A DNA stretch of 64,000 bases. Origin: Ptiloglossa arizonensis. Taxonomy: Eukaryota; Arthropoda; Insecta; Hymenoptera; Colletidae. Below the pieces are notes generated by a model. It made no database searches and was not told where the DNA came from. It saw only the letters and a list, made by a program, of their open reading frames with translations. Shown here piece after piece: positions 1 to 12,900 of the stretch. The position numbers and the translations under genes are program-made. The stretch spans positions 16,387,557 to 16,451,556 of the forward strand of contig NC_135051.1 in assembly GCF_051014685.1 (NCBI RefSeq). Direction: 5' to 3'. How positions within the stretch are numbered: the first letter of the stretch is position 1; each line of letters begins with the position of its first letter.

Positions 1-383
1 CAATACAGTAATAATATATACGCGCGTGTACGTATTTATTCGTATACTCGTGTATATACTACCACTGTACAGACTGTATATGTATAATATATTTATTTCA
101 TATATTCAGTGTTCATATATTTATATATCCATTTATAAACGACAGTTAGATTATACATTACATCTGAGTATTAAAACATCTCTTTCTCTCTTTTTCACAC
201 ATACACTATCGCTGTCTCTTGCTCTCTCTTTCATACACACACATATTCTCGCTCTCTCTTTCTTACACACACAGATTCTCTCTCTCTCTCTTGCTCTCTC
301 TTTCTTACATACACACATTCTCGGTCTCTCTCTTGCTCTCTCTTTCTTACACACATATATTCTCGCTCTCTCTTGTTCTCTTG

Positions 384-414
<31 letters not shown>

Positions 415-625
415 CACTTTTACGCTCCTCTGTATTTCCCGCGACAATTTCATGGTTACACTTGATACTCTCTCGTGCACTCGTGAGCCAGGGTTTTCGG
501 TAGTTCTGTTTCGTGTCGCGATCGAATTGGATCTACGGCGATTCAGAAAAACGAAAAATTTTATCGATCGAACTGTCAAAATATCGCTAACGTAATTGCT
601 TCGTTTCGAGCGTCGATCTTTTTCG
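1..625. repeat. Pyrimidine-rich simple-sequence tract (CT/CA microsatellite)
   Basis: From about 180 to 416 the plus strand is a degenerate repeat of CT runs broken by short ACACACA blocks and TTC, with a loose period of about 30 bp. The flanks are AT-rich. It opens frames on both strands (for example 26-595 plus and 151-687 minus) whose predicted proteins are only Leu/Ser or Arg/Glu runs, so I read it as noncoding. Confidence 0.8.
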
Positions 626-629
626 CTCG

Positions 630-1290
630 ATGATTCTCCTGCCAGAAATCGATCGAAAGCTCGATGAAAGATCGGTGGATTTCTCAATGATCGTTTTGCA
701 AAGAATCGATCGAAAAGTCGGTAGACTCTTTGGTGATTGTTTCACAAATATTGATTGAAAGATCGGTAGATACTTTGACGATCGTTTTACAATCGATCGA
801 ATGCTCAACGATCGTCGATCGAAAGATCGGTAGACATTTTGACCAAAGTTTCACAAAATGTCGATTGAAAGCTCAACGATCGTCGATCGAAAGATCGATA
901 GACATCTTGACGATAATTTCACAAAATATCGATCGAAAGCTCAACAATAGCCGATCGAAAGATCGATAGACATCTCGACGATAATTTCACAAAATATCGA
1001 TCGAAAGCTCAACAATAGCCGATCGAAAGATTGATAGACATCTCGACAATAGTTTCACAAAATGTCGATCGAAAGATCGGTAGACATTTTGACCAAAGTT
1101 AAACAAAATGTCGATCGAAAGCTCAACGATCGTCGATCGAAAGATCGGTAAATACCTTGACGATAGTTTCACAAAATAGCGATCGAAAGCTCGACGATCG
1201 TCGATCGAAAGATCGATAGACATTTTGACCAAAGTTTCGCAAAGAATCGATCGAAAGCTCGACGATCGTTTCGAAAATCGAAAGATCCCA
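630..1290. repeat. 69-bp degenerate tandem array rich in GATCGAAAG
   Basis: A unit containing CGATCGAAAGCTCAAC, CGATCGAAAGATCGATAG and a TTTCACAAAAT core recurs about nine times. Neighbouring clear copies, such as those with ACAAAATATCG at 921 and 990, are 69 bp apart. The period is 23 codons, so frames stay open (730-969 plus, 987-1370 minus). The unit holds near-palindromic CGATCG motifs. Confidence 0.85.
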
Positions 1291-1559
1291 GAACTCCTCT
1301 CGCGTGGAATCGTTTCAGCCGGGCGATCGTTTCGAGCAGCGTTCGACGTCACCAATTCTCTCTTCTTCACCGCTCGATCGGTACGCGAATTAAATCGTAC
1401 GACAATGACGTGATCCTTAGTTATCCGCAGTGTCTCCCCCCCACTTCGTTCCCCTCGTCGTTTACCGAACTCCTATCGCTCACGATCTGATAGCGTGAGC
1501 CCCCCACTACTCGAGCAATGCCTCGATCCGTTGCTCCCTACTCCTTTCACCTATTCGAC

Positions 1560-1620
1560 TCCCCATATACGTAAATATATATATATATACGTGTAGTTAT
1601 ATACATATATACATATATTC
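1560..1620. repeat. TA/TATACA microsatellite
   Basis: Alternating TATA and TACATA steps occur between about 1566 and 1612. A small perfect hairpin follows at 1646-1660 (AGCCCG, loop TTT, CGGGCT), and a plus-strand AATAAA lies at 1685-1690. Confidence 0.7.
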
Positions 1621-2144
1621 CCACCTATCTATGTAATAATAATGTAGCCCGTTTCGGGCTCAATATGTATATATGTATATATTAAATAAAATCGTGTGTG
1701 TTACGCAATATAATGTATAATCACTAGTCCAATGTATATTAGTATCGCCTTTCGAACGTAATACTGATGCGCGGACGCTCGTCGTCCCAGCTAAGCCGAT
1801 CGTCATCGCCGTTTCCTGTTCTTCCATTTTCCTCTTCGTCCCTTCGTCGTCGTGTCGTTCGTTTCTCCCTACCCCCTCCCCCCGTGCCTCGCGTATTCGT
1901 TGCTTTCGCCGGACCTTGAGCTCTTTGATTCTCTCTGGCCGATCTCGATGTTGCGCACGCGCACGCGCGAACCTACCTACGGTATTGTGCCAGGCTGTAC
2001 ACACGCGAAGGAATACTCACGCCCGTCGACAACTTCGTTCGAACTAATCGCGCACGGCCAACGACACACACCTAACAGAAATTAATTAATATTCACGAGG
2101 GTCCTGTGACGATCGAGCTGGTCGCAGCGTTCCCCTCGAGAACT

Positions 2145-2165
2145 GTGCGCGCGCGCGCGCGCGTA
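2145..2165. repeat. (GC)n dinucleotide run
   Basis: A pure run of alternating G and C of about 18 bases occurs after CTGT at about 2145-2163. This is a possible Z-DNA-forming tract. It is surrounded by unannotated GC-rich sequence. Confidence 0.7.
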
Positions 2166-2169
2166 AACC

Positions 2170-5100
2170 TCGATAATTGGCCGTGACGTTTGTGCCGTCT
2201 TCGTTGACCGAAAGACCAATGTGGTGGGAGTCGCTTGTTCGGGGTTTTTTTTTTTTGTTTTTCTAGGCCTCCTGTGGGGTCTTTCGTCGGTTCTCGTTCC
2301 TCACCTCGGGAAGGAACATCGATGTAACTAGGCATTTTGATTAGGCTTCTGCTTTCGTTCTTTTACCTTTTTTTTCGGGTTTTTTTATCTTTTTTGTTTT
2401 TTTTTTCTTTCTTTGGCGACTCGTTACCACATCGCACTTCAAATTGACTGTACTGTGTTAAGTAATATATAAACACGCAGCCGCGGGGTTGCCCGAGACG
2501 CGAGCCGAGACCCTTCAACCGAGAGGGATTGTCAGAAATGGTGAACAGTTGAAGTCAGGATCCTTGGAACGTTAACCGATCTCGTGATACGGTAATTGCC
2601 TCGAAGTTCCAGCGAGAGATAGATATCTCACCCTCGCTTGAAGACAGAAATCTCCACCCACCCCGCTTTCGAGCGGCGGCTCGTACTCCAGCGACTCGAA
2701 ACCGGGCAATCACCGTACAGCACCCACGAACGTTCGAAAAAAAACTATTGTCCACGAAAGTTTGCATCGGTAGGTGGCCTTCTGTCGCAAAGAAGAGAAA
2801 AATATCGATCCCGGGTGGACCAATCGATCCCGTTAGGCCGAACGTGTTTTGTCGTCGAGCATCGCTCGTTGAGCAAAAGTTACTCGTTCCTCGTGATCCC
2901 GGGATCGATGTTTCCCTCTCGTAAAACACGATGCGAAATGAGACTTCGGATCGACGATTAAACGGGGTCAGCTCGCGCGTGACAACCACGTGACCCGTGG
3001 TCCTCCGTGTTCCATTAAAGTGGAACCTCCCTCGGCCAGCTGTAGTTGGCGCGCACGTCTCTAAACACAATTAATAATATATTGTCCATATTGCTTATGG
3101 CACCAACTTTTTGAGCGATATCATTGCACATGTTTCTGGGGTACGGGGGCGGGGTTTCGGGTAAGAAGGGTGGGGGTATAGTGGGGATTCGCTTATCGGA
3201 ACCGGCACTCCTCTCCGCTGTTGAGCAAGACAATAAGAATCGGAGAACGGGTTTAAAAGACTAATACGTGACGAGGATTACTAACGTACAGCTACGCTTA
3301 CAGGTAAGAACTATAATAGTTGAGCAGAGAAGTGGAAAAAACAACGACAGTGGGGACGCGTGTACGTCCCACCGATATTGCTACCGAGCACACACGTTTT
3401 TCTCTCTTTCACTCTATCGTAATTATTGCGACGAACCGCGCGATAGAAAATGTCCGTGTCACATGAATACACCTGGTTACCGTGCCACCATCGCGGCTTC
3501 ACGGCGGCAAACGGGGATTTAAAAATCGTGAACGAAGAAGGATCTTCGAAAGTTTGAAGTTTGGGGACTGGTGGAGGGGATTTGTTCTGGAAGTTAAGTG
3601 TCAGGGGATCGTTGGTTTCCACGATCCGAGGTCTGGCGAACACCCATTAGGAGGGGGTGGGGGGATACGGCGAAGAAGACAGAGACGAAGGTTTCGAAGT
3701 GGATGTTTTTTTTTTCCTATTTTTTTTGTTTTCTTGTTTGTTTGTGCGAACGAGACCGAAGATTCCCGAATCCTTCGTTGCTGTGAACGTGTTTCGAATC
3801 GAATCGGATCAGTTCTCATGTGAAACGCGACATTACGTATCCGTGGCTCCCCTACAGCTGACCATGCTTCGATACATTAAAAACACTATTAACAATACAA
3901 TTATTTCTTGTTTCGTTCTCGTAGTAAAAGTTAATAGAGAATAGTATAACATCAAATAGAAGAGTATAAAGAACCATGCTTGGCGTATAGAGATAGACAT
4001 TAAAGTAGGTAATAGGTAAGAGGACAATAGATTACGATATCGATAATCCATAATAACTTTTCACTTTTTTTTTTTTTTCTTCTAAGAGTAATTTCTCGCA
4101 TAAACGTTGATGATCATTTAGTAGACTTTTTTTCTCTTTAATACAGTATTTTGAGCACATTCCTCAGGTGTATAACCACGCTACACTTTCTTCACCGAGT
4201 TGTACCAATATATCCCACAGTTTATTCTTTTTTCCCTTCGTTTGTTTTCCCTTTACCATTGCTTCTATTGGCGAACGATTATCAATAACATTTACCGACG
4301 TACGAGTTGCGGCGTACGTAACGAACAATTGTCCGCGATACGAGTACAGTGTTTCCTTTTCCGTAAAGCAAAAAAAGAAAATGGTCAAAATGGTACTGCG
4401 TGTATTTCGGTGCATTCGGTGTCGCGAATCAACGTGAAAAAATCGATAAATAATTTTGCACGGGTTTGTAAAGGAAGTAGTGTATTTTGTGGGTCGGACT
4501 ACATGTTGGACAATTAACGAATTAATTATTAAATAAATAATTTCGTGCGAGTGGCTTCCGATTCGATCGAAACTAAATTATACTTAAATACGCAGAGAAG
4601 ACGGTCCCGATCGTCCGTAAAAGAAGACAACTTGAGCCTCGAAATTTCGTTAAATCAACCGTGAACCGAAAACTGGTACTAGGTAAACGTGTTGTTCGGT
4701 TTTTCATTTCTTTTTTTTTTCTTTTTTGTTTCGTTTGGCTTGTCTCCGTTCATTCGGTGTTCAACTCAACGACTCGGTCAAATGGCAGTACAATATCGGT
4801 ACAACTCACTAGTTGATGGCACGGGTCCGCCTATGTACAAATATGTAATACCATATACCACATACCATTTAAATACATCACATATTTATCAATTTTTTTT
4901 TTTTTTCGTTATATATATATTCTCCATACAGATATACTCTTTTCTGTGACGTGGAGGGACTCGTTTGTACAATTCATGCATATCTTCGTTACTGTTTCAT
5001 TGCTTCGTTTTGTCGTGCCTTCCCTAAGTTCTGAGTAATCAGCCTCCAGGATTAACGCGTTTACGCTGCTCCAAATCCAGAGCGACGCGAGACTCGCGAG

Positions 5101-7630
5101 AGCGGATCGTTCCGCGTGTACAACGTTTCCTTTGTTTATTTATTTCTTTCTTTCTATCTTCCTTTCTTTCTTTCTTTCATTTTTTTCTTTTCTTTCACAT
5201 TCCTGGAGTAGGGAACGAATACGCGAAGTGAATTCGTCCCGAAACGAAAGCCGACCGTTTGTTTCTAGGTACACAATTGTTCTTTCACATCGTCGAACGA
5301 ACGTAAGTCAATAATACAGTTTAAATTAGCGCGCTACGATTTCTTTTTCTTTTTCTTTCCCTCGAAAGATCTACACAGTTTACGAAGAGTATTTCTCCAC
5401 GAATCCACGCTCGACGTCGATGGAAATTTCGAAATTTCCTCTGGATTTGACGACAATCGCAACACTCGCTCGTTTCGTTCCTCTCTTTCTCTCTTTCTTT
5501 CTCTCTTTCTCTCTCTCTCTCGCTCGCTCGCTCTCTCTCACACTCTTTCTCTCTCTTTCTTTCTCTCTCTCTCTCTTATTATTTTTTTCTCTCTCGTTTA
5601 TCACTAGCTACGCCATTTTCATCGAATCTCTAAGTCTGATTACGAGTTAGATTACATACAATAATAATTATATTAGTAGAAACTTAGTTTCCGTAACAAG
5701 TGTATTGTCTTAAATGATATGTCTGCTAATTTTGTTGCGTTCACGACGTTACGCGCCGGACGCCCGTAGTCCGGGATTCATATAACAGTTTCGCACCCTT
5801 AAATGAACTTATTTTTACGACTCGACCGTCTAGGATCTTATTCAATAGTTAATATAGATTTCTAGGTAGTTCCACGCTCTGTCCCCACGTTTTGTTATTT
5901 CTTCTTCTTTGTTTTTTTTTTTTGTGTATGTTTGCGTGTTTTTTCTTTTTTCTCTTCTGGAGGCCGTTACTCAGAGTTCACAAAATCGCGCGTTCTTCTA
6001 TGGTCACGAAGAAGTATTTCCACGGGGGCCGTAAATATCTATAAATGTCGTTAATACGAGATCGGTGTGTTTCTTACGAGACACATCGATCGAAACAGAA
6101 TACACGATCGTTGAATTCCGTCTAATACGAGTTTAACGTAAAACGTGACTTTACTTGGCGGTATTACAATAAAATAAATCGTCTCGTTCGTGTCTGTGCG
6201 TTTTTCGTTTCATTGTCCTCGATAGATAAAACGGTGCCCTTGGCCATACTCGCCTTTACGATTGTTTCTTTTTCCATTTTAAATCTTTGCCTGTAAACGA
6301 AAGAATATCCGCGAAAATGTGGTGTGGCCGGAACGTTTTGTCGTTTAGATCGCATTACATTTTTGTAAATCGGGGCTTCGGGGGGTGATTGGAGGGGTTG
6401 CGGTGAGGGGGGCAGGAAGTGGTGAAACGTCGAAACACAAGACACACATAAAGACAGACGAATTCTCGGGAGTATCGTCGTCGAACGGATCTCCACCGAA
6501 ATGGACGAACGTTCATCGAACACGGTTCACGTTTTCCATTTCGCTCGTCGATATTCTGTCTGTTTGCAAAACATCTCGACATTCGCTCGCGACAGTAGTC
6601 TTTATCTCGCTGACTAAAACAAGTGGAAGATTTAAAGCCATCCATTACGTGTTTTTTTTTTTCGTTTTTTTTTTAAAACTTGGCAGATTCTTTAAAGCAT
6701 CCTCAGTCACTTGCGTTTTACACGTGAAAAGTTTAAAAAGTTAAAATGTATATTCGTGATTTTTATTCTTTAATTAGGTAAAAGTTAATAAGAAGAAGAG
6801 TGTTAACAATAACAATAGCTTTAAGGTAGAATTAGAGCAGCCACGATCGGCGACACTCTTGAACGATAAATTCGGATCCCTCGATAATTGAACGTCCGAT
6901 CAACGTTCCTACAAATCGCGGAACGTTGCTTGGACTTTTATCGAGGCGACGCGTAACGTTTCCACGTATCTCTCTAAGCCTCGAAATTTGGCTAGTAACG
7001 ATGTTCCTGTGCATACAAAATTTAATACGAACGAAACAAGCGAATTAGAATACTTCTAAATATTTTCTAGCAAACCACGCGCTCGAACTTAAACAGACGC
7101 GAAATAAATAACGATCACCGACGATCGAACGTGTTTAATAATATTTCATTCCCAACATCGAACAAACGGACGTTCTTTGCGCAAGACTCGAATGGAAAAC
7201 GAAACGGAAATATCAACATCGCCCTTTTCCAAGAATCTCAAACACAAAATTAACAATTCAAGGCACCTTACGTACAGGAACATCGTTGCTTCGGGAGGGG
7301 GGAAGAAAAAAAAAAAAAAGAAAGAAAAAACAATGGAAAGGAACCGAACCAAATGTTTCGCGATCCGCCATTGTTCCTCCAAGAGTTTCGCCATGTTGTC
7401 CCTAGTAAGGTAGAAAATCAAGCCAAGTATATATATTTTATTTCTATATAGATCCCTCCTAAAACAACCTAAAACCTAGCCTACGTATTTTTTGCGTTAA
7501 AATTCATTTTGAATTGTACATACAGACACTGATGTTAAATATGTACAGACATGTACACACAATATGTACATATAGAGTCGCGATCTAATGATCCGTTAGA
7601 CGAATAATTATTATTACTTTTTTTTTCCCT
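2170..7630. other. Noncoding 3' flank, T-rich on the plus strand
   Basis: No exon with both splice logic and family resemblance is visible here. The plus strand repeatedly carries T runs of eight or more (near 2245, 2366-2410, 3708, 4066, 4712, 4892, 5915, 6652 and 6663) and pyrimidine tracts (5110-5200, 5340-5600). Purine runs on the same strand are rare; one is at 7307-7330. This strand bias would suit a long U-rich 3' UTR of a plus-strand gene whose coding part lies left of the window. The GC-rich frame at 2555-3070 (minus) has no recognisable domain. Confidence 0.45.
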
Positions 7631-7636
7631 TTCTTT

Positions 7637-7690
7637 AATAAACGTTTCTCTACTCTCCGTGTCTGTGTTCGGTGCACGTATGTATAATGT
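7637..7690 (+). terminator. Candidate poly(A) signal, plus strand
   Basis: AATAAA at 7637-7642 is followed about 20 nt later by a GT-rich stretch (7659-7690, GTGTCTGTGTTCGGTG then TGTATAATGT). That is the expected layout of a cleavage/polyadenylation site with its downstream element. It would end a transcript entering from the left. AATAAA is common in AT-rich DNA, so confidence is modest. Confidence 0.35.
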
Positions 7691-7849
7691 ACTCATGGCT
7701 GTATGTATAATCACTTATGTTACATTCGGCCATTGACGACGACTCGTTCGATCGTCTACCGAAGTGAAACTTGAACAACTTGTCTCCGTCTAGAGAACTA
7801 TTTCATCCTAAGCTACGTATCATTTTCAATTACATCGATCTGTTTATAC

Positions 7850-7911
7850 ATATGTATAGTGTGTATGTATATACATATATATACACACACATATATGTAT
7901 ATATATAAATG

Positions 7912-7942
<31 letters not shown>

Positions 7943-7992
7943 GTATATATAATATATATATATATATATACATATATATATTAAAATTTATT
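7850..7992. repeat. AT microsatellite with possible minus-strand poly(A) signal
   Basis: Alternating TA steps with TATGTATA variants run from about 7852 to 7983. TTTATT at 7987-7992 reads AATAAA on the minus strand, about 1.6 kb beyond the stop codon of the TRERF1-like gene. A second minus-strand AATAAA lies at 8705-8700. Either could end that gene's 3' UTR. Confidence 0.5.
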
Positions 7993-9620
7993 CAGACGAA
8001 TATAGTTAATATATTAAGTAACAGAGGTAACAAAAATCGGGGAGGTTCAACAAATCTACGAACGCCTTTCTGATAAGAGTCGCATACTTATCGAGAATTT
8101 AAATACGCTAATGATATTTAAACTAAATAGAACTAGAGCGAACGTGCAACAAGTCGTACATCGTAATTACAGGATTTGCCTGCGAACCGGTGTTCGTTTC
8201 CTCCTCGAGGACAGCACCTAGAGAGGATGAATCCTTCATAGCCATCTCCGTCTCAACGAAAATGTTACGAACGAAACAGCGCCGGGTTCGCAAGCTGGCC
8301 CCGTCGAGTGAATAAAATCCAAAAGTAGAAGAAGAAGAAGAAGAATAAGAGGAAAAAAATAGGGGCTGGGTAAAAGTAAAGAAAAGAAAAAGAGAGAACA
8401 AAGAAACAATCTAAAACGTTCAAAGAATGATAAAGAGGCAACAGGTAACAGTAATGTCTTGTGGCACAATCTGGGAACATCTCGCGTGCGAATAGCAATT
8501 AGGTACATCGAAAAAACCGCGATTATCGTTCAACGTTACAGCGCAACCATCGTCGTACGTAATAATATTATTACTCCGATCCTATTATTCGTTTAGTCAG
8601 CCCCGCTGGCTGTCCGCGCGTTAACGTAACTCTCCGTGTGCATTTACGTGGGTTCCCTCCGTTCGTCGAGCCGCGCGCTCATGGTAGGCCATGTTTTTCT
8701 TTATTTTTTCTCTCGTTTCTTTCCCTTTGTTTCGTTCTCGTGTTCGTCGATGAAGGAGGGGGGGCGTTACGTCCCCGCGTCTCGTTCACCGTAAAACGAA
8801 AAAGAAAGACGGAAAGCTTGCACACGTTCGTTAAATCATACGCCCCCCCCTCGACGAACCTTCCTCACGCACGAGGACTATACGGGAGCCTAGAGGGGGG
8901 GTCCGTGTGCTGTCAGGGGGTGGAGTCACACGCCCGTCCCCGTAAAAGGGACCACTACCCTGTCCTCCTCGTTAAACGGAGCTTCGTACTACGACACGTG
9001 TGTTCACCGGACCCCCCATTTTCTTCGCTCAGTGTTGCCACGGGGAGAAGATCCCCCGTGTATCTAGACGAACGCTAGAACGTCCCTTGCGTCACCCTCG
9101 CGTCACCGTCCACGGTTGTGACGATGAGAAGAGGTGTCACACCTGACCGCTTGTCCACGCGCACAAAAATCGCGCGTGGATTTCTCTCCCTTTATAACTT
9201 AGTTATGGCTTGGCCTGGCCGGAGAACTCGCGGAGGACAATTCTCGCCCCGTGGGTTCAGGTCCATAGCGCGTACAAGAGGTATATCTCGTTTTTGGAAC
9301 TATCTATTCGTGGAAGTCTTCGTGTTTAACTTTTCTCTAACGCTCGCCGTCCCTCCGTGTCCGAGTGTCTCGGAGTCAAGGGGCTCGGATTCGGGGAGGG
9401 GACGAGCTTTCCACGCGGAGCGGTTGACGGATAGGTGGTGGGGAGGTTACGGGAGTGGGGGATGCTGGGTGGTGGTGGGGGAGTATCGTGCTCGACGATC
9501 CATCGACGATCGCGGTTGTATAAGTGCCTGCCTATATAGTTCACGCGACCGTAATACTTTCCTATCGTACCGTTACAGCCTTCGTTAAGGTAACTTAAGT
9601 TTAACCGGTTGGGCGTCGTC
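7993..9620 (-). other. Probable 3' UTR of the TRERF1-like gene
   Basis: This stretch directly follows the TAG stop at 9623-9621. It includes CpG- and G-rich sequence (8640-9500), and AATAAA on the minus strand at 8705-8700 and 7992-7987 offers possible ends. Frames on the plus strand (8638-9078, 9118-9588) are GC-rich chance openings with no recognisable domain. The extent of the UTR is inferred from position only. Confidence 0.4.
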
Positions 9621-9749
9621 CTATGGTGGCCTGAGCCGCGTCGGGTTGTGCCATAAATGCGCTGTGTTCTGAGCGCCGGTGTCACCGTTGCTTGGAGGCA
9701 GTGGCTGTTGATTGGTGAATTCCGCGGCCTGCGGTGATACGCTGCTCGA

Positions 9750-9795
<46 letters not shown>

Positions 9796-9800
9796 TGATG

Positions 9801-9833
<33 letters not shown>

Positions 9834-9975
9834 GCTGGACTGTTGCTGGGCCTGTTGCGCTTTGGATTGCTGCTGTTGGACAGGTCGTTTAGATTCCTGA
9901 CCCGTTGAATCGGGCGAGGGCACTGGCCTGTGAGATTTCATGTGCGCGCTTCTGCTTTTCACTTTGTTGAAAACT
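9621..9975 (-). CDS. TRERF1-like: TRERF1-like terminal exon: second half of zinc finger 2 and polyQ tail
   Basis: The acceptor is TCTTGCAG before 9975. One nucleotide completes the Lys codon split by the intron. The exon then gives VFNKVKSRSAHMKSHRP, which carries the two zinc-binding His residues (H1076, H1080) of a C2H2 finger whose CxxC half is in the previous exon. It continues with a Ser/Pro linker and two glutamine runs of 11 and 16 residues separated by one His (CAG/CAA repeat at about 9750-9835), then a short Ser/Pro/Asn tail, and stops with TAG at 9623-9621. The finger closely resembles the C-terminal finger of vertebrate TRERF1. Confidence 0.92.
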
Positions 9976-12900
9976 CTGCAAGACAGATCGAACGTGGACG
10001 TTAGGTGAGTTGCTTGTCGGTTGGTTAGGCGAGCGGATAGTAATCATCGTGATGGGAAACGATGCTTTGGATCGGATTGGTGGGCGTACGGATCGTGACG
10101 ATTGACGGTTGGGCCATCCTGGGGACGGAACTGACACGATGTATCCGATAAGGGGTTGTTTCTTCTTTTTTTTTTCTTTTTTTTAATTCGTGTCGAAACG
10201 TTTGCTTTTAATTTGTGTCGGGTGGATATTTGCGATTTGCTATTGGGTGCATTCCGGTATATTTGCTGGGAGGTGATGCGTTTTGTATTCACGATTGCAA
10301 TGACGACGACGTATGGACACTGAGCTAAGTGGTGACGGATCATGCGAATGATATGCTGTAATATCGATCGTTAATCGTATAGTGGTGCAAGCGTACTAAA
10401 TATCGACTGGTAGGATTATTGATCTTGACACGTTATATTGTATATGCACAACTGCACTCGATCGTTCGCAATTTGAACGTAGAAAAGTTTGAGGTAAGAT
10501 GCAACACTGGCTATTGAGATAAGGCTGGTTAAGTGAACGGCATTTGGAAGAGGAAATTAATCAGCAACGATGCAAACCAAATGTGTTAATTATTGTATAG
10601 AAAATATCAAAGAATAGATTTATCTTTTTTTTTTTTTTACTTGCTCCGTGAAAGGGAAATCTTATTGATTCGAATACAGTCGTATGTCACTATATGTAAT
10701 TACTTTTTGGTAATATTGTATAATGGTAATGGACGTTAGATCGTATCGTATTTTACGTTAATGTAAACATTGATAATAAGTCTCCAAATATATTTACGTT
10801 AATGGTATGTTGATACAACCAATGCGAAAAATATTATTCGTTGTCAAGTGGAATAGAGATCGTACAATTGATTGAATTTCGTTGATGCGAAATAAGAAAA
10901 ATTGTGAGGTAGAGAAATAAATACTTGTGAACGATGTAACAATTATAAAGACTGTGATGCGAGGTGTCTACAATATTTTCTCTAAAATATAGAAAGAATC
11001 GCAGTACACAATATAGAAAGTGGTGTGTTCACTTTTTTTTTATAAATATATCCAGCTTGCTGCAACGGAATGCTGTCCAAGCTGTTACGTTGATAAATAG
11101 TAGATCAGCAGCAAGTAGGATACAAGCATCGCCATGAGTTATTTTGTGAAAGTGTTTGTAGTACGAGTGTTAATAAATATCAGGGACATTTTTGCACTTG
11201 TTGTTTCTTCGCGTTAAGAACAAACGAAAAAGCTCTGTGCTTGTTTACTTTCAATTTTTAACGATTCTCAAAACACAAGTTGAAGCGTTTATAGTGTCTA
11301 TCATAGCTTGTAACACATTACATACGTGTCGTGTGAATATACCTTAATGTGTTTCTCAGAAACAATTGATAACTCATCAATTGTATACATTTTAGAATAG
11401 CTAGGATGAAAATAATTACAATTTACATCCTAGGCAATTATGTAACCTGGACAACCTATAGTCTTCGAATTAGTTTTCATTAGTTTCCCTACATCTCTTG
11501 TTGCGTCAATTGCAATAATAATTTTGATTCGAAGTAACAAACGAAAGCTAAAACAATTGAAGAATTCAGACATAGTATCATCCGTATGGTTGGTCACCAT
11601 ATATATATATAATGTTTATGTCTAAGACGACAAAAAATGAATCGACTCGAGAGATCTCCCATCATCCTAATTCATAAAATCCTTTGGTTTGTTAGGTGAT
11701 GTCTAATGAAGAGATGAAGAACATTGCAGTCAGTTTCGAAGCTTGATGAAACAACGTTTAATGTTTAATTCACGGATATAAAATGAATTACAGGATCTTG
11801 AGTGGGTGTACAATAGTCTGAATGAAAAAGTTTGTAAGGTATCGATTAACTTAATAAGCCTTCCATTTAATTAGGAAGAATAATTAGTAGACTATTGAGG
11901 ACTCTTGTACGTGGAAGTTTCGCTACCAACCAAGTCGATTCTTTCTTTGGGTCTAGTTTAGTATAGATGGTAGAGTATTTATTGTTACGTGTATGTCCCC
12001 TATATAAGTATGCTATCCGATAGAAACTCCAGTATTTCATTTCTCCCATTTTGTGACACTTTGTTCTCACGATACAGCGTGGAGTTCAGATGTTTAGTTC
12101 TGAAACGAATATAGCTCCCATTCGTCAGAATTTTCAATTCCGTCTTTGCAACGTCTCCTGCTGAACGAGAACTACAACAACTCTCATTCATTGGTCGGTG
12201 CACCGTTTTGCAGACACACAGCTAAGACGTATGTACGTGTTACTAAATGTTAAGTAGCTGGCTCGAGTTTACATTGTGACGTACCGATAAGCATCCCCAC
12301 TCCTCGTGGTACCCCTCAAAGGTAAACATTCGAGTTCCACGCTGTATACAAACCGACGTTCCAACGAACACCATACGTTCAGAAGAGAATAAAGTTTCAT
12401 AAGAGGCTCCACGTGTGAACAATACTGACCAAACGCTAAACACGTTCACTGTTTCCTTAACTCTTCAAGGCGTAGTAATAACTACTTCAATAGGACATAT
12501 AAAACGATACAAAATGACCAAAACTAAAAAATAGATCAATCAGTTACTTAATCACAAGATGATTCATTAACAGTTCTACTATGCAACTTATTGAGTAGTG
12601 TCTCACCATGCATACCAGAGTTTTAAAAAGTCGAACCACTTTTTAATCAAAGAGTCAAACAGAAATGGAGATTATTCTCGTGTCTCGGGTAGCAAAAAAT
12701 CCCTCGAGTCAAAGTTTCATTCCTGACCACAAATATGGGTTAGGGTGTTCTCTATGAGAAGCATCCTGACCCACATCCAAGTCATGAGACAGTGAACGCG
12801 TCGAGGGTTGCAGATACCATTCGGAGAGAACGTCACTCTGATATTTATTAACAGCCATTTGTGATCCCAGTCCGACACCACGAGCGCTGATACGCTTCGT

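Noticed and set aside
2555..3070. 171-codon minus-strand frame
   Set aside because: Moderately GC-rich, no recognisable motif, overlapped by plus frame 2638-2961. It lies beyond the likely end of the TRERF1-like transcript.
8638..9588. Plus-strand frames of 146 and 156 codons
   Set aside because: They lie antisense to the probable 3' UTR in GC-rich sequence, with no domain and no splice logic.
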